Shown here in pieces: positions 45,644 through 56,260 of a stretch of DNA of 64,000 bases (its first letter is position 1; each line of letters opens with the position of its first letter). The notes below the pieces were generated by a model that had not been told where the DNA came from, did not search any database, and saw only the letters and a program-made list of their open reading frames with translations. The stretch comes from Nemertoderma westbladi (Eukaryota; Xenacoelomorpha; Nemertodermatida; Nemertodermatidae): contig JAUCBJ010001520.1 in the NCBI GenBank assembly GCA_032718475.1, forward strand, positions 32,703-96,702, written 5' to 3'. The position numbers and the translations under genes were made by a program.

Positions 45644-46330
45644 CCCTATTACCACTGGGGGGGGGGGCCGAATCGGCCCCTTCCTAGTTTTTAGTTGCTG
45701 TAACTAGGCAACCACATTACGTACCGGCCCAATTTTTTGTGAGAATTAGCCAAATTTAATGCCGCATCTTTTGGAAAAAACGCCGTTGCAATTGGATTTC
45801 TACTTTTCGATGTGCGTGCCACCTCAAAATTTGGTCTCCAGCACCAAATTTTTTGAAATTTCGAATTTTACAAAGTCATTCGTGATTTAGTAATTATTTA
45901 TGTTTGGGCTATTTTTATTTATTTTTATTGGTTTGGATCACTCTAATGCTCTATACAAGTATGTAAGTGTAGTGGTACGTCATTTTTGGAGCACCAAATT
46001 TAGGGCGTGGCACTTTAAAATTTCAAAATTACTTTATTCGGAAAATTTACTAAAGTTTTGATTTCGAAGCATTTTTATTGGTTTTCTGGAGCGCTGAATC
46101 GATTAAAAGTAGTATAGAAGCCTGAAGACTTAGTGGTACGTCATTTTTGGAGCACCAAATTTAGGGCGTGGCACTTTAAAATTTCAAAATTACTTTATTC
46201 GGAAAATACACTAAAGTTTTGATTTGCAAAGCATTTTTATAGGTTTTCTGGAGCGCTGAATCGATTGAAAGTAATATAGAAGCCTGAAGACTTAGTGGTT
46301 CGCCATTTTTGGTGCACCAAAATTAGGGCG
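45644..46330. mobile_element. piggyBac-type foldback element, truncated copy 2
   Basis: TTAA (45640-45643) then CCCTATTACCACTGGGG and GGCCGAATCGGCCCC. Its order is the reverse complement of the 3' half of copy 1. Two internal units (TTAGGGCGTGGCACTTTAAA and GCGCTGAATCGATT) follow before homology stops at TTAGGGCG near 46330. The second end is missing. Confidence 0.75.
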
Positions 46331-46706
46331 CCGGGTTCATGTCTTAGAATACAATACTCGCTTATCAAGCGAGGTATTATAAATTCTCGAGAATTTCCAA
46401 AACCCAGTACCACCCTGCATGCAATAAGGATCAGTTATTGATATAATCAAAATTCAAACAATCAAATTATATAGGCATAGTTAATCAGTTACGATCCAAC
46501 TGAACTGAACTGAAATATATTTTGAGAAATATTACATGAAATAAAGATAAATGATCGGATATAATAAATGACGGAAATTTTGTGTGTAAATATTACAAAA
46601 TAAAGTTCAATAACATTTATAACAAATTTAAACATTTGTAATTGGTATATTGTATAATTGGTGGGGGATTGTAGATAATAGACGTCACGGGAGCATTGTA
46701 GATTCA
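46331..46706. other. 3' flank of fibrinogen-related gene
   Basis: AT-rich, with no canonical minus-strand AATAAA seen close to the stop. A TATAAA-like word lies at about 46615-46621 (minus). A short hairpin (CTCGCTTATCAAGCGAG) is at 46357-46374. Confidence 0.35.
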
Positions 46707-47729
46707 CTAGACTCTGATCTTCATCTCAACCTTTTCCATCGGTACTAAACTCTCAGGGTCCGTGAAAGTGTACCAAAATGGCATATCATCACCACCTCCC
46801 TCGTAGAGACCGTTTAGATTTGCGTAGGAACAGGTTCTGTACCACCATGCACCCATAAGTTCAACGGCGCAGTTTCTGGTCGGATTGGGGTCGTTGTCTT
46901 TATCCTGCGTAGAGAAAGGGTATTCATTGATGTAGGCATAGTGGGAAGAACCGCCATAAACTATTGAGTCACCAGCAGTTCCACTGTACCCGGATATATA
47001 TAGTGCAAAATTTTCACGAGAATCACCTAGTCGGAAGTATTGGTACTCGGCGAACTTATGTTCGCCTTGGTACCAGAGATCAATCCTGAGTTCAACTCCT
47101 TCTTTCGTAAACTTGTGTATATTGTGTAGACCCTGCCAAAAGTTATTTTGTACATCTCCGAACCAGGTGAGATAACTGTCCCAATTCCGATAGAAGTTCT
47201 CGGATCCATCTACCCTCCTCTGAATTACTAACCACGGCCCGTCAGGGACGGTGTTGTCACATCGAATGAGCCCATTTACTCCATTAATATGTCGGACAAA
47301 GGCAATGGTGTTTACTTGCGTGTTTCGACAAATTAACACTGGGTGAAGCTGCAACAAAATTTCCCCTAACTCGTTATTATTTTCCAATTTCCCAATTCGT
47401 TCCACTACATTATTATTTCGAATTTCAATCTGTTTCTTTATTTCTTCTTGATTGGAAGACATGATAACAAATAATGTTGCTATCACCGCCCCCAATATCA
47501 ACAACAAAACAACCACTACACCAACAACAACAACCACCCACCACCTTTTTACTGTCACCATTTTGCTCTCATTACCAGCTTTAATGCCATCTCCACTATT
47601 TTGTGACATATTTGCGGTTTGTGGGATCACATCATCTTGTATGATGTCGTAGACACCATCTGGGGGCTCTTGAATTTCTTCCATCTGAATTTCTGAATTG
47701 ATATAGACACCTTGAAGAGCCATGAACAA
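46707..47729 (-). CDS. type II membrane fibrinogen-related protein (340 aa)
   Basis: A single exon of 340 codons. Residues 1-62 are a cytoplasmic tail with two Tyr motifs (YINS at 9, YDII at 27). A Val/Leu-rich transmembrane helix spans about 65-90 (VVVVVGVVVVLLLILG). A short charged, possibly coiled stalk covers 92-128. A fibrinogen C-terminal domain runs from about 134 to 340: WLVIQRRVDGSENFYRNW (166-183), NFWQGLHNIHKFT (196-208), GYSGTAGDSI (247-256), the calcium-site stretch STQDKDND (273-280), NCAVELMGAWWYRTC (286-300), NLNGLY (304-309) and VEMKIRV. Cys pairs 134/157 and 287/300 fit the fold. The domain order resembles FIBCD1-like receptors, whose ectodomains bind acetylated or pathogen sugars; ligand and function here are inferred. 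No lesions. Confidence 0.92.
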   Translation of the reverse strand: MFMALQGVYINSEIQMEEIQEPPDGVYDIIQDDVIPQTANMSQNSGDGIKAGNESKMVTVKRWWVVVVVGVVVVLLLILGAVIATLFVIMSSNQEEIKKQIEIRNNNVVERIGKLENNNELGEILLQLHPVLICRNTQVNTIAFVRHINGVNGLIRCDNTVPDGPWLVIQRRVDGSENFYRNWDSYLTWFGDVQNNFWQGLHNIHKFTKEGVELRIDLWYQGEHKFAEYQYFRLGDSRENFALYISGYSGTAGDSIVYGGSSHYAYINEYPFSTQDKDNDPNPTRNCAVELMGAWWYRTCSYANLNGLYEGGGDDMPFWYTFTDPESLVPMEKVEMKIRV

Positions 47730-48375
47730 GATCTGTTACTGATAAAGTAGATTTACGGAGGTGAGGTTATAGCTTACTGATGTTTTCCGTTATAGTTCCG
47801 TTATGTTGTTAAGTTATAGTTTCCTTAATATTTCGCGTTTTAAAGTATTTAGTTTATTTCGCTTATAAATTATCAATATAATATGGAGTTCGTCCTACTT
47901 TAATGAGGTATAAACTTTTATGCCAATAAATATACATTGTTATGCGAGTAATAACTGTAAATGTTTCCTTATGTTGTTATACTAATAATGGGAAATTTTG
48001 TACCTGTTGGTTCCAAATCCCATTAATCCCCATTAATCAATAAGAAATTGTTACATTGCACTCTGGTAAAAGTTATAATTATTCATAGTATTTAGTCATC
48101 CTAACACAAAACATATAAACCCCAACCTTAAAGTTAGTAAGATCAACCTTATACGTTGTATAAGGTGGCACATTCATATTTACAGTTCTAAAATAGATAA
48201 TATTTAATTATTAGTCAAGCAAGAAGTAAAAAATATCTGCATTAGGATTGTAGAACCATTACAGAAACTAGAAAGCCACTATAACCATATAATCTATAAC
48301 ACTATAACCTATAACCATTAGTTGTATGCAACTAATCTGCATTGGTCAGCTGATGTCATCAGGTAATAGTATTCT
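47730..48375. other. 5' flank of fibrinogen-related gene
   Basis: AT-rich. A TATA-like word on the minus strand (ATATTATATT, about 47873-47884) lies about 150 bases upstream of the ATG. No other gene recognised. Confidence 0.35.
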
Positions 48376-48419
48376 TACCCTCTTTCGTAAGACCTATGTA
48401 AAACACTACTAGATTGCGT

Positions 48420-49275
48420 ATACTTTGCTCCTACTCCAGTGATCATCATCTTGTTATGGCCAAGGTATGACTTAGTCTCCGCGCTAGAAAAACTAAGAAA
48501 TCTGCCTTGCCATGGCATGATTTTGGCCACAGTGAGATCCAGTATACCCTCAAAACAGAGGAAAGGCGCCCTGAACATACTTGGTGACAAGACCTCACTA
48601 AGGTACTGAGTCCCGGCAGCTGCAACACACTAAAATGTATCCAAGATGAGGGTAAGCTTGTATCTAAGTGCTGAACATACGTTACTAAGTTAATCCACAT
48701 GAGCTTATCAAATAGCAGGTTGGCATCATCAATCCGCTGATGCCTTCAGGTTATTAGCACAGAACCGCTGACTGGGAGGAAATACTCAATGGTTGTAAGG
48801 CCAACTGTGAGAAGTTCCTAATGAATGAAAGTGTATCGACTGTTAACTTTGTGATAAATGATACTATGTTGGAGTCTGTACTCACAGAAATATCTATTAG
48901 TGAGATCTTCTCTTTCGCCGAAGTCAAGACATCTGTATTAACACCAAATGCGCTAGTGGAGAAGATGGTTTCTGCCTCCCCGGGAATCTTTCAAACACCA
49001 GAGTGTTTTGAGCTCATTCACTCAAATAACAGTACTAAGAAATTTCCATAAGAAATGAAAACAAACTGCCAGTTCCGAAGCAGGGCAAACAAACACTCTT
49101 TCGATTTATTTGTTGAATATTATTGCAGATTCTCGATTTCAGTAAAGTAATATAATTATAATATACTGTTACGTACCAGTTTTACGTACAGGTTTATTAA
49201 CCAGAATGGGTTCCATAAAGGTTGTGGGACCATGTAGCACATTCTTCCTCTTAGAAGAATAATGGAAGAGTTGTC
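48420..49275 (+). mobile_element. family B LINE 5' portion, decayed
   Basis: Plus-strand pieces in broken frames: end of the endonuclease (LVMAKV then LRARKTKKS), linker (CIQDEGKLVSK) and RT start. The frame 48821-49051 (MNESVSTVNFVINDTMLESV, then FSFAEVK) parallels LNNDRVLPDNFIEVKVSESV and ISFAEVKAA of 12640-12750. NQNGFHKGCGTM-like sequence at about 49200 matches the GNQNGFRKGRGTM region. Many lesions. Confidence 0.7.
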
Positions 49276-50420
49276 AACAGTCAATAGACTTGAATCTTAT
49301 TACAATATTATAATATGAATACAATATTATATTATAATGTTGCAGCGCTGAAAAGGCATATCTACGTCCTGCATTATGATAATGCGCCTAGGATCTCATC
49401 TTTAGCGAGAAAATAGCCCTCGATTTTGACAGTAAATTTCTTATGATCTGTATATTTATGTATCTTGGTGTCTCCCCTTTTAATTCTATAAAAAATTTTT
49501 GTAAATATTTCTTACAATTTTTTACCATATATATTTAATAAAACTTAATAAAACTATGCCACATAGCCCCGCCTACGGGCGTATGTTTAAAAAAATTATA
49601 TTATATATTTTAATACTATATTTCATGTTATATTACTTAATTAGATGTAATCCGACAAACAAACAGGTTTGTTATTTATTCATTATATTTTTTGTACGGC
49701 CTCAAAATTGCATCAGACGTTATTCTTGGAAAACCCCGATCGTTGGTTGTGCGTTAATCATGTAATATAATCCTTTTGGTGACAACAATATAGGCATTGC
49801 GCGGTCATTGAATGGTCAGATAGTCGCACCAAGAATGTAAGACAATGCATAATAATGAAGTAAATTTTTAATTAGTTCGCCCAATTTTTTTCTTGAACAC
49901 ACACTGATATAGAAACGTGGTGCATTCAATATAGTTGGGTTATCTTGACTGCTCACCGTAAAAAAATATAAAGCCTTAAAAATAATATGTCTAAGATTAC
50001 AGATGACTTCTATAAAAGAAATAGGTTTATGTTTAGGGAATCTCAAAGAGTTCAGAGCAATTAGGAACAACGCCAAAATTTTTAAGTTCATATTGATATA
50101 GTATACATCAACAAACAAACAAACGTTTCGGAGCAAACGAGCACCATCATCAGTGTATAGGTCTATAGGATGCCAAAAATGTGTACCGGTAGCGGTATAC
50201 TGATATAAATATACAAGGTATGTAGTGAAGGAACAAATTGCAGTATTGCACGTATAAACAACAAACTACAGTACAACAGTAAAGTACGCCAAGCACAAGA
50301 AGACAAAACGACAAGAAAACGTACAGTATGTAATAAGAAATAGCAGAAATATGACCAAAAAATATTAGGACAAAAAAGAAACGTAATTAGAACAACTTCA
50401 AAGGAATGGAGTGTTGGTGA
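49276..50420. other. intergenic; possible hammerhead-like motif
   Basis: No firm gene. The minus strand at about 50115-50155 reads CACTGATGA, a short stem, then CCGAAACG, resembling a hammerhead core. The overlapping minus frame 49816-50136 includes a signal-peptide-like MNLKILALFLIALNSL but has no domain and starts inside that motif, so I do not call it a gene. Confidence 0.35.
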
Positions 50421-50427
50421 GTGTTAA

Positions 50428-51620
50428 CCCTATTACCACTGGGGTGTTTAGACCATTAGCAGCACTGGCGGGGGGTCGATTCGGCCCCCCCTCTTTATTT
50501 TTGTAAGCATCCAATAAAATCCTACGAAATTTGGGCTGTAGGTGAAAATATTATCGAAGAACATTTTCCAATCCAAAAAAATGAAAATTTCATAAGGTGG
50601 GTATAATAATTTTCATGAAAAATAGAAATAGTCCCAGGACAAAATATACATTTTTTTGATATTCTAAAATCTGATAGTGTGGCATTGTTGGCTAGCATTA
50701 GTAGGTTTTTCCCTACGCTGAATCGAATGTGATTATATTCCATTTCCTAAAATTGAACTGGATGCTATTTTTCGTGCACCTAAGAAGTGGGCGTGGCACT
50801 TAAAATTTTGAAAAATACGATATTCGGAAAATTACCCCCATCTTTTGATTTCAACGCTTTTTATAGGTTTTCTGGACCGCTGAATCGATTGAAAGTATTA
50901 TAGAAGCCTGAAGACTTAGTGGTTCGGCATTTTTGGCATTCATGACGTACCACTAAGACTTGAAGCTTCAATATTACTTTCAATCGATTCAGCGGTCCAG
51001 ATAACATCTAAAACTGGGTTGAAATTAAAACCTTGTGTTATTTTCTGAATATCGTAATTATGAAAATTTGAAGTAAGCCTACTTGCCACGCCCTAATTTT
51101 GGTGCACCAAAAGTGATGTACCACTAAGAATTGAGTATTCTATATTACTTTCAATCGATTAAGCGGGCCAGAAAACCTATAAAAATGCGTTGAAATCAAA
51201 ACTTCGGAGTATTTAACGAATATTGCAATTTTGAAAATTTGAAGTGCCACGCCCTAATTTTAGTGCACCAAAAATGACGTACCACTTCCCTTACCTACTT
51301 AGAGTAGTACAGTGCTCCATACGAATCAGAATCTATAAAAAAAGCCCCAACATAAAGAATTACTAACTCACAAATGACTTTGTAAAATTCGAAAATGTCA
51401 AAAAAATTTCTGCTGGGGACCAAATTTTGAGGTGGCACCCGCATTGAAAAGTTGAAATCTAATTGCAACGCCGTTTTTTGCAAAAGATGCGCCATTAAAT
51501 TTGACTAATTCTCGTAAAAAATTGGGCTGGTACATAATGTGGTTGCATAGATACAGCAATTAAAAACTAGGAAGGGCCCGATTCGCCCCCCCCCCCCCCC
51601 CCCCCCCAGTGGTAATAGGG
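50428..51620. mobile_element. non-autonomous piggyBac-type foldback element, copy 3
   Basis: TTAA at 50424-50427 and 51621-51624. The ends CCCTATTACCACTGGGG and its complement are inverted. The interior has the same unit family as copy 1 (GCTGAATCGATTGAAAGTA forward before about 50935, inverted after it). It is shorter than copy 1 by about 235 bp, consistent with fewer internal units. A C run of about 20 lies next to the right end. No coding sequence. Confidence 0.82.
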
Positions 51621-51776
51621 TTAAGTGTCGGGTTTAATTTTCTAATTACAAGAGATTCTTTAATGAGGAGGTCGGATTTATTACGTGCATTACAAATAAC
51701 CCGAAAATTATTTGTTGAGACTTGGTGGTCTTCCGAATTCGAATGGTCGAATATTGCAGAGTTCTTAGGGAGGTTT

Positions 51777-52330
51777 GGAATGTTTTGGGGTTGGTGTTTA
51801 AAAATCTAATATCGCGGGTAATTAAAAATCTCATAGTGCGGACCAAATACCAGGAGTATGATATACTACCGATAGTTGGTCCGCTCCTATAGGCTTCCAT
51901 TACAAATTTTACATTGGAAAGCATTAGGCCGGACCAAATACCAGTAGTATATATATAGGCAATCACTTATTTCTAAATCATTTCGCAACTGCATTGTGTT
52001 TGTTCTGGGGGAATTTCCCCAAGGAAAAGGGTTTCTTTGGGGGCCAAATCATAAAAATTGGGGCTTGGGAATGTTTTGGGGTTGGAATTTAAAAATCCAA
52101 AAGCGCGGGTATTTAAAAATCCCATAGTCAGATAGTGCGTACCAAATACCAGGAGTATGATATACTACTGGTATTTGGACCGCTTCTATAGGTTTCCATT
52201 AAAAATTTTACATTGAAAAGCATTAGGGTGGCCAAATCCAAGAAATTGGGACTTGGAAACTTTTGGGGTTGGTATTAAAAAATCCAATAGCATATGAACC
52301 AAAAACCAGCAGTATCATACTACTGATAGT
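51777..52330. repeat. three tandem repeats containing an internal palindrome
   Basis: Units starting near 51777, 52066 and 52250 share TTTTGGGGTTGG, then AAAAATC and GCGGGTA. Each includes a palindrome (ACCAAATACCAG...CTGGTATTTGGAC at 52141-52180 is the most perfect). Unit lengths differ (about 290 and 185 bp). Confidence 0.7.
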
Positions 52331-52549
52331 TGGGCCGCGTATAAGCACTTGCCACTTCTTTCATAAATATGCCCTACTCTCAGTATCTATTACTTTTCTA
52401 TTGTCGGTTTAAGCAGTAGTTTAGCCTTTTGATAGCATATCCCAATTCCACTACAGGTAAGAAAATGTTAGGTAGAGTACATTATATTGCCTTATAATCT
52501 ACATAGTACTGTAGTATGCTTCCGAATCTTTTAATTAAACCGCCCCCTT

Positions 52550-53200
52550 CACACCTGATCTAACAACAAGATAGGACGGCAGTATATACAACGGTCATCA
52601 AGCTTGCTCATGAACAATTACATATGGCAGTATGGTCAAATACAGAAATATACATACGACTAATCTTTAATGAGTCATCAGATTTACACATGACCTAACA
52701 ACATGTTAGATTGGGTACAGTAGGCCTACAGCAAACCAGCTGGCACACAAACATTTAATGTTGGACGGCCACTCGCACTGTTTAATGATTACCAACCATG
52801 CAGATGGTGGGCTACTGCTACAGTATATATTGTTATATTCCAAAGTTGAGCCAAAGTTACACGACTAGATCTATTCTTTGATTCATCACATTTAAGCATT
52901 TACACATGACCTTAAAACATGATAGGTCGGGTACAGTACTAGTACATCAGAACAGCTGGTACATGAACATGTTATTTCGGGTATATTAGACGGGAGGGAG
53001 GGGGGTTCAGCGGATCGGCTCAAACTAAGATTTATGATGACTTGCAACTGGCCACTACAACCACATGGTTATTACTGTTAATTAACACTTCATCTAACAA
53101 CATGTTAGGTATGGTATAGTACACATCTGTCATAGGGCTGGCTTACTAATATTACACAGCTCCTCACATCAATGTAGGGTATATTATATTAACACATACA
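52550..53200. repeat. diverged tandem repeats of about 150-200 bp
   Basis: Four imperfect units sharing ACACATGACCTAACAACATG, TTAG(G)T, GGGTACAGTA and an AGCTGGCACA-like end. No coding potential. A long G run lies at 53214-53235. Confidence 0.55.
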
Positions 53201-53239
53201 TATTATGTTGGGAAGGGGGGGGGGGGGGGGGGGGGTAAT

Positions 53240-53990
53240 TCATCATACATCATCTGATTTATTCACAGGTTATTGTTAGGTCTTAGGAGTAAAGCTGTAT
53301 AATTTTAAAACAATCGCTGATTTACATTTTACACTGTTGTAATTTATAAATATTTAAACATCTATCTATCAGTCTATTGTGGGCAAAGAACATATACAGT
53401 ATATTTCTGTATTTAATTGTACATGATCATATTATACAAAAATCGATTAAGTCGATGTACTGATAATATTACATAACTAAAATCTGCAATTTGGGTACCT
53501 CGGTCCGCGGACCAGAAGGCAGTATAATGCCTACTGCTGAGTTCTAATCTGCCTAATCTAATCTGGACATAGTATCTGAATCTGTATGGAGGCCGTCGCA
53601 GTTACCGGTATAGTTGGAAAGTGCTGTGTGTATAGATGACGCTCGCTCGCTCGGTCTACAGAGTGGCACTAAGTTCGACTAGTCAGGGCTTTTTTATAGA
53701 TCAGATGACACCAGGGCCTTCCACTAACATTTGTACATTTCGACGGGCGATATATTCAGTAAACCCGGAATCTGTTCCGACTTCATTGTGCTATAAATAC
53801 CTCAAATTCCTCGGAGACCGCCAGAAAAAGAATATACCGCCCATCGTCCATCGAAATTCATGAAGGAGAGTAAAATTAGTTCTTTATCTAATCTAGAGAT
53901 GAAGCTTACTGCTGGACTTGGGGTTGGAGGGTCCGGTTATTCTTTTAAGAATCATCATGTTAGGTTTATTCTTCTCCTTAAACCAGCGGG
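53240..53990. other. no feature recognised
   Basis: A 75-codon plus frame at 53636-53863 matches nothing known. It contains a 12-base palindrome, GGTCCGCGGACC, at about 53502-53513. Confidence 0.35.
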
Positions 53991-54004
53991 ACTCATATCT
54001 GAAT

Positions 54005-55171
54005 GGAAGCAGGACAATTCGGTCCCGGACAATTCGGTCCGGACAATTCGGTCCCGGACAATTCGGTCCCGGACAATTCGGTCCCATTAATTTTGTGTTT
54101 TGGGACCGAATTGTCCGGGACCGAATTGTCCGGATACTGACTAGGACAATTCGGTCCCAAAACATGCATATTAATGGGACCGAATTGTCCGGGACCGAAT
54201 TGTCCGGGACCGAATTGTCCGGGACCGAATTGTCCAGGACCGAATTGTCCGGGACCAAATTTAATTGGTACTATATAATGGTGAATGTTCTAGAACCTTA
54301 ATATATATTATTATATGGTTAGCTAGTGTTTTTTTTACTAGCTAGTATTTTTTTTAAATAAAAAAAATTTACTTTTTTTTGTTAACATTATTAGTTATGG
54401 TAGCTATGGTGTTTTATGGAGCTTGTGAATTATTTACTAGCTAGTCTAGTAATAGTATGTATTTAAAATGTTTAAAACTGATTTTTTTTATATATTGCGT
54501 AAGTATACTGTATGTGTTGTTGGTTGGTTAACAAGCCTAAATTATTATCCTAGATAATAGCTGGATCTCATTCAGGGACTGTTATAATATCATCAATATT
54601 GTTGGTAATTAATATAATCAGCAACAGTTTAGGCCTAATTCTGAAATATCAATGTTTTCACAAGTGTTTTTATAATTTCAAGGAAATGCTAGCTAGTAAA
54701 AAAAACACTAGCTACACCTTAATAAATAATATATAATAATGTTCTCGAACACTTACCAATAACAAAAATAAAAAAAATACAGTATTTTTAAAATTTCAAA
54801 AAATTCTAGCAAGTAAATAACACTAGCTACCATAACAAATATCTCTACTAATGTTCTAGAACATTCACCAATATCAAAAAAGCACTAAAAAGTTGCTATC
54901 AGGAACCGGACAATTCGGACCCGGACAATTCGGTCCCGGACAATTCGGTCCCGGACAATTCGGTCCCGGACAATTCGGTCCCGGACAATTCGGTCCTAGG
55001 ACAATTCGGTCCTAGGACAATTCGGTCCCGGACAATTCGGTCCCGGACAATTCGGTCCCATTTATTTAGTGTTTTGGGACCGAATTGTCCGGGACCGAAT
55101 TGTCCGGGACCGAATTGTCCGGACCGAATTGTCCGGGACCGAATTGTCCGGGACCGAATTGTCCTACATCC
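54005..55171. mobile_element. foldback transposon built from 15-bp repeats, with 9-bp target duplication
   Basis: The 9-base word TATCTGAAT lies at both borders (53996-54004 and 55172-55180). Immediately inside, both ends read GGA(A/T)G(C/T)AGGAC inwards, then arrays of GGACAATTCGGTCCC. The left array (to about 54256) has five forward, two inverted, one forward and five inverted units. The right array (54905-55164) has about ten forward then six inverted. Inside these, GGTGAATGTTCTAGAAC and TAGCTAGTGTT words are again inverted between the two sides. No ORF. A 9-bp duplication and long tandem-repeat termini recall FB/Mutator-type foldbacks; the superfamily is inferred. Confidence 0.8.
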
Positions 55172-55199
55172 TATCTGAATCCCCCGAAGACATATCGGC

Positions 55200-55960
55200 C
55201 CTTTAGGAGGATGTCAAGTAAGACAATATGCGTGGCCACCTTAACAGTTTTCGTTTCTTACTGTCTTGGATTTAATAGACAAAGGTTATTGATACATAAT
55301 AGATAGCTGAGATTAATTAATATTACGACTTATATAATGAGGAACTGATATTATTTAGGGGAATTATTATTAACTATCCTGGAATATAGTGTCGTTTCAT
55401 GATTTGTGGCACTGATACTTTATTTTACTCTACTCTACTATGTGTTTATGTGTTTGATGCGGAATTAAGAGATTCATATTCAGTTACTACCGTAATCCTG
55501 GTTACCGGTACGTTTAACCCTATCTGCTATCTGGCCCGGGCTATATTACAGTACTACAGTACTTAATTGGCCGGGGGGGGGGGGGGGGGGCGGGGGGGGC
55601 AGGGGGTGAGGGTGGTTATTTTAGAAATTTCGAGTTTTCGAAGTCGCTGATCACGATGAAAGTAGTTATAAATATTTCTGGTATGTGCAAACCCACTTTT
55701 GGTGCATTCTTCTGGTGCCCCAGAACGAAAAGTACAAGTAGCAAAAATTTGAAACTGTTCAATTTTGCCTTTGGTTTGGTAATTCTGAACTTATACTGGT
55801 TTTCAAGGTCGCCCATCACGATACAACTCGTTAAAAATAATTCGTGGTAACGCGACTATCGTTTTTCGTGTTTGTCTGGTGGGACGACAAATAGAAGTAG
55901 CATCACGTTTCCAAACTGTCAAAGCCGCAATCAATCAATTTTGGTTGGATAATACGATAA
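55200..55960. other. intergenic with G-rich tract
   Basis: No gene recognised. 55574-55612 is G-rich (a run of about 19 G, then CGGGGGGGCAGGGGG) and could form a G-quadruplex. Confidence 0.45.
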
Positions 55961-55964
55961 TTTA

Positions 55965-56260
55965 TCAGTGTCATATTCGTGATCAGCATCCCAAAAACCC
56001 CCAAATGTTATAAAATCAGGTTGATTTGGTAATGATTTTTCATTATGAAATTTGTGCTATTTGTATTTTTCGTGCCGCACATTGAACGTATCTAAAAAAA
56101 ATCCGTAATCAACAAGGTACGATATTTTTCAGTGTCGTATTCGTGATCAGCATCCCAAAAAACTCATATGGTCATAAAATCAATTTGTTTTCGTGGTGAT
56201 TTTTCATTATCATATTTCCACTACTTGTTTTTCGCGTTCCATGGGCACAAATAACTGACT
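55965..56260. repeat. two tandem units of about 166 bp
   Basis: TCAGTGTC(A/G)TATTCGTGATC then AGCATCCCAAAAA occurs at about 55967 and 56133, with similar following text (TGATTTTTCATTAT, TTTTTCG). A short related piece (ATTCGTGATCAGCA) is near 63470. Confidence 0.7.

Noticed and set aside
49816-50136. Small secreted protein on the minus strand
   Set aside because: The signal-like stretch is suggestive, but the frame begins in a repeat-like hammerhead motif and shows no family resemblance.
53893-54301. Frames with PDNSV or TELSG repeats
   Set aside because: Produced by the 15-bp arrays of the foldback element.
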